Shown here one piece after another: positions 5,883 to 12,322 of a stretch of 45,274 nt of DNA (the stretch's first letter is position 1; every line of letters begins with the position of its first letter). Both the position numbers and the translations under genes were made by a program. The notes beneath the pieces are model-generated. The model was not told where the DNA came from. It was given only the letters and a program-made list of their open reading frames with translations, and made no database searches. The stretch comes from Enterococcus termitis (GTDB lineage: Bacteria; Bacillota; Bacilli; Lactobacillales; Enterococcaceae): assembly GCF_001730305.1 (NCBI RefSeq), contig NZ_MIJY01000013.1, positions 1-45,274 on the forward strand, given 5' to 3'.

Positions 5883-6149
5883 ATGGACCTATTTAGCAAA
5901 ACATTTCTAGAATCATTGAGAGTTGCGATTGTGCAAATTGTAAGAGATGCGGTAGATTCAATCAGCCGATCGAACGTTGCGCATGTTCGATACCTCAAAA
6001 AGAACGAAGCAATGAAATACGTCGGTGGAGTGAATACTAAAGGTTTTGAGAATCTTATAGCCCATGGATTGAAAGAAATCAGGATAGATGGATTTTTAAG
6101 ATATGACAAGCACGACATCGACGATTTGATGGAAAAATACAAAATTTAA
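5883..6149 (+). CDS. Excisionase-like / MerR-like winged-helix DNA-binding protein
   Basis: This is an 88-residue basic protein with RBS AAAGGAGGG. The C-terminal half (about 38-88) begins with a KKNEAMKYVGG segment and ends with a FLRYDKHDIDDLMEKY stretch. This is the pattern of excisionase/AlpA-type helix-turn-helix proteins, where a final arginine and aspartate-rich helix follow a wing. It could direct prophage excision or be an early regulator. The family is likely, the specific role is not proven. Confidence 0.6.
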   Translation: MDLFSKTFLESLRVAIVQIVRDAVDSISRSNVAHVRYLKKNEAMKYVGGVNTKGFENLIAHGLKEIRIDGFLRYDKHDIDDLMEKYKI

Positions 6150-6163
6150 AGGAGAGAAGAATA

Positions 6164-6400
6164 TTGAACTTAAGAAGAAAAAGAGAGATCAAAAAGATTA
6201 CCGAAGAGCTAAAAACTTCTTTAGAACGATTGGAAGAAATTAGAGATGAGGAAGAAGAATACAGAGAAAATATGCCTGAAAATTTGCATGGATCTGAACG
6301 TTATGAAAATTCGGAAGAAGCTAGTTTAAATATAGAAGATGCGTTTTTAGAATTAGAATCGGCGTTAGAGTCATTAGAACATATCACGGAGGATATCTAA
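6164..6400 (+). CDS. Acidic coiled-coil small protein, unknown function
   Basis: This 78-residue protein starts at a TTG after AAAGGAGAG. It is strongly charged, with a basic N-terminus (RRKREIKK) and an acidic remainder with heptad-like Leu/Ile spacing, so a coiled coil is likely. The next gene starts immediately after its stop codon (6401), so the two are probably translationally coupled. Confidence 0.75.
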   Translation: MNLRRKREIKKITEELKTSLERLEEIRDEEEEYRENMPENLHGSERYENSEEASLNIEDAFLELESALESLEHITEDI

Positions 6401-6838
6401 ATGAAACTACTAACAAAAAAAGCCAACTTAAGTGGAGGTATTGCCTGTATTTTTGGGGTAGGTATGTTAATAGGATTACGAGTGCCACCAGCAATGGTTT
6501 TGATTTACGGATTGCTTCTTGCAACTTATGGCATATCACTAGCTTTTATGACTTACGCTCAAGATTTGAACCGAAGAAAACAGCGATCAAAAATCACGAC
6601 TGTATGCATGATCCCGCAATATAGACAGAATAGAAAAATGTCTGTAGAGGAGTTAGCGGAACGAGTGAATGTATCACCAGCTACAATCAAATCGATTGAA
6701 GAAAATAAATACTCACCATCCTTTGAACTGGTACAGAAAATAGCGGATGAATTTAATGTTACACCAGGTAGTCTGTTTAAAAAGGCAGAAGAAAATAATA
6801 GAAATGGAGGTTATGCAGATGGACGTAAAATCATATAA
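6401..6838 (+). CDS. Membrane-anchored XRE-family HTH protein
   Basis: This 145-residue protein has two predicted transmembrane helices (about 10-28 and 31-51) followed by a complete XRE helix-turn-helix of the YozG type (about 68-126: MSVEELAERVNVSPATIKSIEENK). The HTH should face the cytoplasm at the membrane surface. Soluble small XRE proteins of this type are common in prophages; joining one to a two-helix anchor is unusual. It could regulate early promoters from the membrane or hold phage DNA there. Confidence 0.85.
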   Translation: MKLLTKKANLSGGIACIFGVGMLIGLRVPPAMVLIYGLLLATYGISLAFMTYAQDLNRRKQRSKITTVCMIPQYRQNRKMSVEELAERVNVSPATIKSIEENKYSPSFELVQKIADEFNVTPGSLFKKAEENNRNGGYADGRKII

Positions 6839-7040
6839 CGAAAAATATTTAGGTGAGAAGAAACCGACTTTGTGTCCACGTTGCGGTATTTCTACTTTGG
6901 ATAAAACACCATCAAGAAATGCGATGTCAAGACATGAACAAGGTATCTATATTTGTTCTGCTTGTGGAACAGATGAAGCAATGAGAGATTATTCAGGCAC
7001 AACTTTAAATATCGATCAGTGGGTCGTTACACATTGGTAA
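6819..7040 (+). CDS. Zinc-ribbon small protein
   Basis: This 73-residue protein starts at the ATG eight bases after GGAGG; another in-frame ATG six bases upstream is too close to that RBS. Two Cys pairs, CPRCG and CSACG, spaced about 28 residues apart, form a zinc ribbon, followed by a short acidic C-terminus. It overlaps the end of the membrane HTH gene by 20 bases in another frame. Function unknown; possibly nucleic-acid or protein binding. Confidence 0.75.
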   Translation: MDVKSYNEKYLGEKKPTLCPRCGISTLDKTPSRNAMSRHEQGIYICSACGTDEAMRDYSGTTLNIDQWVVTHW

Positions 7041-7041
7041 T

Positions 7042-7081
7042 AAAAAAACAACCTAACAGAAGGGAAGTTTCCGTCAGGTTG
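7042..7081 (-). terminator. Leftward terminator inside the early operon
   Basis: Bases 7081-7069 and 7061-7049 form a 13-bp stem when read on the minus strand (two G-U pairs, no mismatch), followed by seven T. On the plus strand the same two positions become A-C mismatches and no T run follows. The sequence is therefore built to stop leftward transcription, against the direction of all neighbouring genes. A weak leftward promoter (TAAAAT at 7111-7106) could feed it. Confidence 0.6.
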
Positions 7082-7135
7082 CTAATATAAATATTCTACA
7101 AACAAATTTTATCACAGAAAAGGAGAAAAAGAAAT

Positions 7136-7945
7136 ATGAAAGAAGACACAGGGATCAAGCTGCTTGTATCAGGAGCGGTAGTTATAGGGCTAGGAGTAGT
7201 CGGAGCATTTAAGTTTTTCGAAAAGATCGATAATGGCTATGTGGGTGTTCGATACTCCATGAATGGTGGTATTAAAGACAATACATTATCACAAGGAGTT
7301 AAATTTGTCGGATTAGATAAAGTGATCCAATATCCGATTCGTTTGCAAACGATCCAGGCAAAAGATGTCTCCGTTTCAACCTCTGATGGCAAAAAAACTA
7401 CCGTAAATATCAAATATGATTACAAGGTAGATCCTACGAATGCATCAAAAATGTACAAGGAATTCGGAAATATCACATCCGAAGATATTGAAAAAGGGTG
7501 GCTAAAATCTAAGCTGCAGAAAGAAGCACGAGAAGTTTATTCAAAATACAGTTTGTTAAATGTTTTATCCGGCGATTCTTCAAAAGTAGAGGCTTCTTTA
7601 CTTGGAAATTTCTCAAAAGCAGTAGAAGCGAAAGGTTTTATTGTTGAAGATGTAACAGTCGGAGTACCGGAAGTTGACAGTGAAACACAAAAATCAATCG
7701 ATGGCATCATCCGAGCAGGTCAAGACAATGAGAAAGCGAAGCTAGATGCACAGACAGCCAAAACGAAAGCAGATAGCCAAGCTTATCAAAAAGTGAAGTC
7801 TGCAGAGGCGGAAGCTGATGCAAATAAAAAACTTTCGGAATCGATCACACCGGAATTGATCAACCTTAAAGAAGCAGAAGCCCGCTTAAAACATGGCTGG
7901 GTTGAAGTGCAGACTGGCGAAGCAATTGTTGATGCTAAGAAATAG
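7136..7945 (+). CDS. SPFH/prohibitin-domain membrane protein
   Basis: This 269-residue protein has an N-terminal transmembrane helix (about 8-27). An SPFH/band-7 domain follows (about 30-190; the NGYVGVRYSMNG and VSVSTSDGKKTTVNI stretches are typical), then a long Ala/Glu/Lys-rich coiled coil (about 190-250). Prohibitin-like proteins form large membrane rings. Phage versions occur in early regions; roles in host takeover or superinfection have been suggested but not settled. A 43-residue single-helix protein follows. Confidence 0.88.
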   Translation: MKEDTGIKLLVSGAVVIGLGVVGAFKFFEKIDNGYVGVRYSMNGGIKDNTLSQGVKFVGLDKVIQYPIRLQTIQAKDVSVSTSDGKKTTVNIKYDYKVDPTNASKMYKEFGNITSEDIEKGWLKSKLQKEAREVYSKYSLLNVLSGDSSKVEASLLGNFSKAVEAKGFIVEDVTVGVPEVDSETQKSIDGIIRAGQDNEKAKLDAQTAKTKADSQAYQKVKSAEAEADANKKLSESITPELINLKEAEARLKHGWVEVQTGEAIVDAKK

Positions 7946-7953
7946 GTGATCAT

Positions 7954-8085
7954 ATGGGATTTTTCATAGGGAAAATACTTTTGATAATAGGGGCAGCGTG
8001 TATTCTTTACGGGATATACGCTTTCCTTAGAGCTAAAAATGGCAACGATACTAACGGTGATCAGGATGACTGGTCGAGATTTTAA
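7954..8085 (+). CDS. Single-helix membrane peptide (43 aa)
   Basis: A 43-codon frame starts at an ATG eight bases after the SPFH stop codon, with GGTGA (7945-7949) as RBS. One transmembrane helix (about 5-27) is followed by a short polar, Asp/Asn-rich tail. Its position suggests it works with the SPFH protein. Confidence 0.7.
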   Translation: MGFFIGKILLIIGAACILYGIYAFLRAKNGNDTNGDQDDWSRF

Positions 8086-8102
8086 ACGAAAGGAGAAAAC
8101 AA

Positions 8103-8363
8103 ATGTCTAGAACGAAATTTTATGATTTTGAGGAAGAACAACTGATTCAGGCTAAGAACAAAAAAGAAGCTATCGAAATTGGAGGGTACTCAAACGATGA
8201 TGAAATTCCATTCATAGAAGTAATTTCAGAGCAACAAGCGTTAGAAAGAGTATCAAAATCAGTAGTTGAAGGGGAAAATACACCGATAGGATTTTCCGAA
8301 GCGAAACGCATCATTGATGAAAATAAAAGCCGAGTATTATTGATTGATTCTTCTATGCTTTAA
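8103..8363 (+). CDS. Hypothetical early protein (86 aa)
   Basis: RBS AAAGGAG and a clean ATG support this gene. The product is acidic and soluble, with no recognised domain; the first 35 residues and the last 25 look like separate small alpha/beta units. Part of the rightward early operon. Confidence 0.75.
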   Translation: MSRTKFYDFEEEQLIQAKNKKEAIEIGGYSNDDEIPFIEVISEQQALERVSKSVVEGENTPIGFSEAKRIIDENKSRVLLIDSSML

Positions 8364-8378
8364 AAAGAAGGTGATCGA

Positions 8379-8705
8379 ATGCGTGATCTATTGAGAATAC
8401 CCTACCAATGCCCGAAAGAAGTGAGGCCATTATGGGTTGAGATATACAAACAAGCAGCTGCATATTTTAAAGAAAATAATCTAAAAATAGTCAGAGAAGA
8501 ACTAAGGGAAAACGGTATTCATTTTCATATCAAGCATCCAGTTAATGGAAATGTTATGTCATACAGGGCAAAACTGGATCGTTTAACCAAGCTTGAATAT
8601 ATCGGCACGAAAAAAGATACGTGGCGAGATGCAGAAGTGATGAAATTCAAAGTAAAAAAAGAAAGCCGCCTCGGTGAACTCGAAGCAGCAATCGATAAAA
8701 AATGA
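8379..8705 (+). CDS. Hypothetical early protein (108 aa)
   Basis: An ATG follows GAAGGTGATCGA. The product is basic with alternating helix and strand segments and no recognised domain. Its stop codon overlaps the hairpin that would terminate the leftward antisense RNA at 8697-8760. Confidence 0.75.
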   Translation: MRDLLRIPYQCPKEVRPLWVEIYKQAAAYFKENNLKIVREELRENGIHFHIKHPVNGNVMSYRAKLDRLTKLEYIGTKKDTWRDAEVMKFKVKKESRLGELEAAIDKK

Positions 8706-8760
8706 CCTTCTTTGTGAGAGAAGGTCAAAGCTTTTGCTTTCAAGAATGAAAACAACTGAT
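8697..8760 (-). ncRNA. Predicted antisense RNA to the rep leader (about 60 nt)
   Basis: A leftward promoter at 8767-8795 predicts a start near 8760. The RNA ends at a hairpin (GACCTTCT 8726-8719 with AGAAGGTC 8711-8704) followed by TTTTTT on the minus strand. It is complementary to the mRNA running into rep, about 125-190 nt before the rep start. Its CATTCTTG segment (8748-8741) is complementary to the leader element at 8741-8748 and to the copy at 8867-8874 near the rep start. This resembles the counter-transcribed RNAs of rolling-circle plasmids. Confidence 0.6.
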
Positions 8761-8875
8761 AGGTAAACTATACCATTCTTGAATAGATTTATCAAGTTGC
8801 GAACGTTGTATTATCAACGTTTTGTCAACCTTGTAATTGATATTAACGTTACGGGGAAAGAATAAACAAGAATGG
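8741..8875 (+). promoter_or_regulatory. rep leader with competing repeats; possible origin region
   Basis: Element A, CAAGAATG (8741-8748), can pair with B, CATTCTTG (8774-8781; nine bases from 8773). A copy of A, CAAGAATGG (8867-8875), lies 10 bases before the rep ATG and pairs with B over nine bases, one more than A does. B can therefore pair with A or cover the rep translation start. A further inverted repeat, AACGTTG-TATTAT-CAACGTT (8802-8821), lies between. The same DNA could also contain the Rep binding or nick site. Confidence 0.55.
8767..8795 (-). promoter_or_regulatory. Promoter of the antisense RNA
   Basis: On the minus strand TTGATA (8795-8790), a 17-base spacer and TATAGT (8772-8767) preceded by TGG give a good extended-minus-10 promoter, better than any rightward promoter in this gap. 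Confidence 0.65.
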
Positions 8876-8885
8876 ATGGATTTAC

Positions 8886-9719
8886 ATGTCAAGGTCATTT
8901 GTGAGAGCAAAGAGAATAGAAACGGGACCATATGTCGAAGTAGATATTTATAACTATACAGAAGAAGCAGCAACCATCGTAAAAAATAAAAGGCCAAACA
9001 AAAGAGGCGTATCTCGTCCCAAGCAAAGAAATCTAAATGACAAGAACAGTAGACGTCATTTGAGATGGTTATGTCAGGGGAATTTCGGTGAAGGAGATTA
9101 TTGGGCAACTTACACCTATAAACCGAAATATCATCCATTGACAATTGAAGATGCCTATGATGATTTCGACAAATTTATTGCACGTATCAATTACTATCGA
9201 AAAAAAATCGGATTAGAAAAAATGAAGTATATTTATATTCTTGAATTTACAGAAGATCAAGAAACGGGCGAATTGAAGCATATTCATTTTCATGCTCTTT
9301 TTGAAAAAGGTGTAACAATGGACAAACTAGATGATCTCTGGGCAACTGGCAGAGGAAAAAAACGAGAGAGTTTAGGACGTACTTATCATTCAGTTGTTAG
9401 AGCGACATCGGATGGTATCGTCGGTTTAGCAAAATATATTTCAAAAGCTCGTAGCTGGAAATCAAAGAAAAAAAGCTGGCGAGCAAGCAAAAACTTAAAA
9501 CGCCCATATCGAACTAAAAACGATAATTTGTACACCATGAGAAAAATAGAAAAGTATGCAACATCAAACGATTACGGCTATGAATATTTTGAAAAAATAT
9601 ATCCAAAGTACCACATTACGTTTATTGAACCAACGTACTACGAAGAGACTGGATGGCATTTTCATTTGATCATGTGGAAAAAAGAACCACCGAATAGAAA
9701 GAGCAAACGAAGGGAGTAG
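8886..9719 (+). CDS. HUH-endonuclease replication initiator (rolling-circle type Rep)
   Basis: This 277-residue basic protein has a clear HUH signature: HIHFH at 132-136 within a beta strand, followed by a catalytic tyrosine motif with Tyr184 and Lys187 (GLAKYISK). An N-terminal region with YWATYTYKP (72-80) fits motif 1 of this superfamily. Such enzymes nick one strand at an origin and stay attached through the tyrosine. The start has only a weak RBS (GGATGGA, 8874-8880), which the leader could cover. No helicase loader, primase or SSB gene is visible, so this is probably the phage's only replication initiator. Confidence 0.85.
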   Translation: MSRSFVRAKRIETGPYVEVDIYNYTEEAATIVKNKRPNKRGVSRPKQRNLNDKNSRRHLRWLCQGNFGEGDYWATYTYKPKYHPLTIEDAYDDFDKFIARINYYRKKIGLEKMKYIYILEFTEDQETGELKHIHFHALFEKGVTMDKLDDLWATGRGKKRESLGRTYHSVVRATSDGIVGLAKYISKARSWKSKKKSWRASKNLKRPYRTKNDNLYTMRKIEKYATSNDYGYEYFEKIYPKYHITFIEPTYYEETGWHFHLIMWKKEPPNRKSKRRE

Positions 9720-9725
9720 AAGTCG

Positions 9726-9979
9726 ATGCCTAGAAATCAACCTAAAAATCAGATGACCCACCTATCGTTGTTTGATGACCCATCTACAAAAAACAATCCG
9801 AACTAACTAGGATTCGTTTTTCGCTAGATGAAGAAACAACAAAGAAGTTAGATTGGCTAACAACAAGGGATAGGCAAAAGAATAAGCGATACACGAAACG
9901 TTGGTATCCAAAAGACACGATAAAGCTGTTGATCGATAACGCTTATCAAATCAGAAAAATAATGGAAGGGGAGAAATAG
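9726..9979 (+). CDS. RHH-like small protein split in two frames at A AAA AAC
   Basis: An ATG at 9726 opens a 26-codon frame ending at 9806. In the -1 frame, a 56-codon stretch with protein-like composition continues to 9979 but has no ATG, GTG or TTG start with an RBS. The frames overlap at A AAA AAC (9788-9794), in register for a -1 slip. The joined product would be about 84 residues: an N-terminus with HLSLFDD, close to the sliding-clamp binding consensus QLSLF, then RIRFSLDEETTKKLDWL like a ribbon-helix-helix strand and helix. Either -1 frameshifting is programmed or one A was lost and the gene is broken. Confidence 0.6.
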
Positions 9980-9983
9980 TGTC

Positions 9984-10271
9984 ATGGATCAAAGAGAAGA
10001 AAAAGCAGCACGAAGAAAATTGTTGCTGTACCACTTGTACATGGAAGATGAAGGATTCCCTGGTGCTGCCGAAATGGTTCGTAAAATCGGGAAACAGATA
10101 AAAGACCCGAAGGGCACAAAGATCGAAGTAATTTATCCAGACGGCAATATTATCACTTACTATGGATTACCCACGGTACAGAAACGTTGCAGAATAGGGA
10201 GTAATACATTGCCGAAGCTTTTGCATAGTGGGGAGCCAGATCGTAAAGGGAGGCGTTACAGATATGCCTAA
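9984..10271 (+). CDS. Small protein with NUMOD1-like C-terminal HTH (95 aa)
   Basis: The ATG follows GGGGAG at a spacing of about ten. The N-terminal half is basic and helical. The C-terminal half (about 50-95) resembles a NUMOD1-type DNA-binding repeat: a strand pair around PDGNIITYYG, helices, then GEPDRKGRRYRY. Weak recognition; it may bind DNA. Confidence 0.65.
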   Translation: MDQREEKAARRKLLLYHLYMEDEGFPGAAEMVRKIGKQIKDPKGTKIEVIYPDGNIITYYGLPTVQKRCRIGSNTLPKLLHSGEPDRKGRRYRYA

Positions 10272-10518
10272 TATAACGGATAAACAATACGAAGTGATGA
10301 AAAAAACGATTGGATTGGATAGAAGAAAGCAAATAGTTAGGAATCAGTATATCGGACCAAATAAAGAGCTAGATGAATTAGTCGATATCGGGTGGGCTTC
10401 TAAGCATGCCGAAGATTACTTGATTAAGAAACCAACCTATTTTTTGTCAGAGCAAGCGAAACGATATACGTATAATCGATTTTTAGAGGAGGACACAGCA
10501 CATGGAAAAGATGATTGA
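10264..10518 (+). CDS. Hypothetical early protein (84 aa)
   Basis: The ATG at 10264 follows GGGAGG; a further upstream in-frame ATG at 10228 lies inside the preceding gene without an RBS. It overlaps the previous gene by eight bases, suggesting coupling. The product is basic and helical, unrecognised. Confidence 0.7.
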   Translation: MPNITDKQYEVMKKTIGLDRRKQIVRNQYIGPNKELDELVDIGWASKHAEDYLIKKPTYFLSEQAKRYTYNRFLEEDTAHGKDD

Positions 10519-10702
10519 ATATATCATTAAGAAAAACAAAATGAAGATCGAGGGAAACGAGCGCGCTTTAGAAAACGGTATGAGCTGTTTGATGACAAGC
10601 GCCATTAATGTCGTTAGAAATAACACCTTGACAGGCAACGAACGATACATCAAAAAATATAACCGTAGAACACGCGACAAGAAATTCGCATTCGGTAAAT
10701 AA
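10502..10702 (+). CDS. Hypothetical basic early protein (66 aa)
   Basis: The ATG is preceded by AGAGGAGG and overlaps the preceding gene by 17 bases. The product is lysine/arginine-rich with a helical N-terminus and a basic tail (YNRRTRDKKFAFGK). No domain recognised. Confidence 0.7.
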   Translation: MEKMIEYIIKKNKMKIEGNERALENGMSCLMTSAINVVRNNTLTGNERYIKKYNRRTRDKKFAFGK

Positions 10703-10708
10703 AACAAA

Positions 10709-10768
10709 GAAAGGAGTGGAGGTTTGCTGGCCAGCACTTAAAAAGCTTTTTACTCCTTTTTAAAAATT
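10709..10768 (+). promoter_or_regulatory. Structured leader of the methyltransferase gene
   Basis: This 60-bp leader has three symmetrical elements: AAAGGAGT (10710-10717) pairing with ACTCCTTT (10752-10759), a perfect palindrome GCTGGCCAGC (10726-10735), and AAAAAGCTTTTT (10740-10751). The only good Shine-Dalgarno sequence is inside the first stem, over 45 bases from the methyltransferase ATG, and none lies next to that ATG. The palindrome might be an operator or methylation site for the enzyme; this is inference. Confidence 0.4.
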
Positions 10769-12322
10769 ATGACATTAAAAGTTTTTGAAGCTTTCGCAGG
10801 GGTTGGTTCCCAAGCGATGGCATTAAGAGATTTAGGAATAGATCATGAAGTAGTGGCTATTAGTGAAATAGACAAATTTTCAATTCAATCTTACGAAGCA
10901 ATCCATGGTGCCGTTAATAATTTAGGGGATATATCAAAAATTAGCGTTGATGAAATACCTGATCATGATTTGTTTACGTACAGTTTTCCTTGCCAAGATA
11001 TTTCTGTAGCGGGAAAGCAAAAAGGATTAGACGAGGATAGCGAAACACGAAGTAGCCTGTTGTGGCAGTGTAGAAAAGTGATTGAGGGTAAAAAGCCCAA
11101 ATATCTATTATTGGAAAACGTCAAAAATCTAGTGGGTAAAAAACACAAACCTAATTTTGATAAGTGGTTGGATTGGTTAGCAAGTCAAGGGTACGCAAAT
11201 TATTGGCAAGTGTTAAATGCTAAACACTATGGAGTTCCACAAAATCGAGAACGTGTATTTGTCGTTAGTATTTTAGGAGATCATGAACAGTTCGATTTTC
11301 CCAAACCATTTGAACTGACTAAAAGGCTTAAAGATGTATTGGAAGATGAAGTTGACGAGAAGTATTACTTGTCAGATGAAAAAGTCCGACAGCTTTTGAA
11401 AAACACTGACGGAAAGATTGATTTGAGCAAACAAGTAATTGGTACCTGTCACCAAAGAAACGATTTAAGTTTTGCGACTAGGGATAGAGTTTACAGCCAA
11501 GAAATGTTAGCACCTACTTTATCTGCAACAATGTATAAAGACGCACCAAAAATTGTACAGGTTGGTAGCTTTGACTCTAATCGGGAACAACTAGGAAGAG
11601 TATACAGTGCCGAAGGTATTTCACCAACTTTAGACACTATGCAAGGTGGAAACCGACAACCTAAAATTATTGAAAAGGTGGGTAATGTCAACCCAAGTGG
11701 TAAAGGTCAAGGGGGCGATGTATTTGACGAAAACGGAATTGCACCAACAATTACTACTGGAAAAGGTGAAGAACCTAAAATATTACAAAAAGGAAGAGGT
11801 TTCAACGAAGGTGGATCACATGAACTCAGTCCATCGATCACAACATCAAGTTGGCAAGAGAATAACTTTGTTGCCTTACCAGTCATAGCCGCAAGTAGGG
11901 GGCGGAATCCTAAGAATCCTAGTGACAGGGCACCTGGTAATCTTGTTGAACAAAGGTTGGAGGTTAACAAAAAAGGAACGTCAAATACAATCACTACTGT
12001 TCAGAAAGATAACTATGTCGTTGAAGAGTCAGGAATATACACAAATGATTCACCAGAGTTTCATAGAGGTCCGTTAGAAGGAATAAGTCGCACCTTAAAA
12101 GCAAACAAACATGATGCAGGAGTAACGGACGGATATAGAATCCGTAAATTAACGCCACTCGAATGTTGGCGATTGATGGATTTTGAAGATGAGGATTTTT
12201 ATAAAGCACAAGCTGTCTGTAGCAATAGTCAGTTATATAAGCAGGCTGGCAATTCTATTGTAAGAGCAGTGCTAATGGCAATTTTTAGACAGATGTTTTC
12301 AAGAAAGGAGATTATCAAATGA
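10769..12322 (+). CDS. DNA (cytosine-5) methyltransferase with repeated recognition region
   Basis: This 517-residue orphan enzyme has the C5 motifs in order: motif I FAGVGS (9-14), catalytic Cys75 in PCQ with the GKQKG region (83-87), ENV (116-118), QNRER (158-162) and a C-terminal QAGNSIV motif X. It methylates cytosine at the 5 position; the target cannot be read. Residues about 205-455, where the recognition domain lies, hold six imperfect repeats centred on APTLSAT, SPTLDTM, APTITTG, SPSITTS, SNTITTV and SRTLKAN. No restriction enzyme is adjacent, so protection of phage DNA from host restriction is likely. Motif I begins at residue 9, which supports the start despite the missing RBS. Confidence 0.92.
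   Translation: MTLKVFEAFAGVGSQAMALRDLGIDHEVVAISEIDKFSIQSYEAIHGAVNNLGDISKISVDEIPDHDLFTYSFPCQDISVAGKQKGLDEDSETRSSLLWQCRKVIEGKKPKYLLLENVKNLVGKKHKPNFDKWLDWLASQGYANYWQVLNAKHYGVPQNRERVFVVSILGDHEQFDFPKPFELTKRLKDVLEDEVDEKYYLSDEKVRQLLKNTDGKIDLSKQVIGTCHQRNDLSFATRDRVYSQEMLAPTLSATMYKDAPKIVQVGSFDSNREQLGRVYSAEGISPTLDTMQGGNRQPKIIEKVGNVNPSGKGQGGDVFDENGIAPTITTGKGEEPKILQKGRGFNEGGSHELSPSITTSSWQENNFVALPVIAASRGRNPKNPSDRAPGNLVEQRLEVNKKGTSNTITTVQKDNYVVEESGIYTNDSPEFHRGPLEGISRTLKANKHDAGVTDGYRIRKLTPLECWRLMDFEDEDFYKAQAVCSNSQLYKQAGNSIVRAVLMAIFRQMFSRKEIIK

Noticed and set aside
5965-5990. CGAAC and GTTCG near each other inside the excisionase-like gene, possible LexA box
   Set aside because: The half sites are separated by nine bases, not four, and lie in coding DNA.
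8740-9144. Leftward open frame over the start of rep
   Set aside because: No RBS, composition unlike a protein, and it opposes a well-supported HUH Rep.
10716-10763. 15-codon GTG frame before the methyltransferase
   Set aside because: The Shine-Dalgarno sequence directly touches the GTG, so efficient starting is unlikely; kept only as part of the leader.
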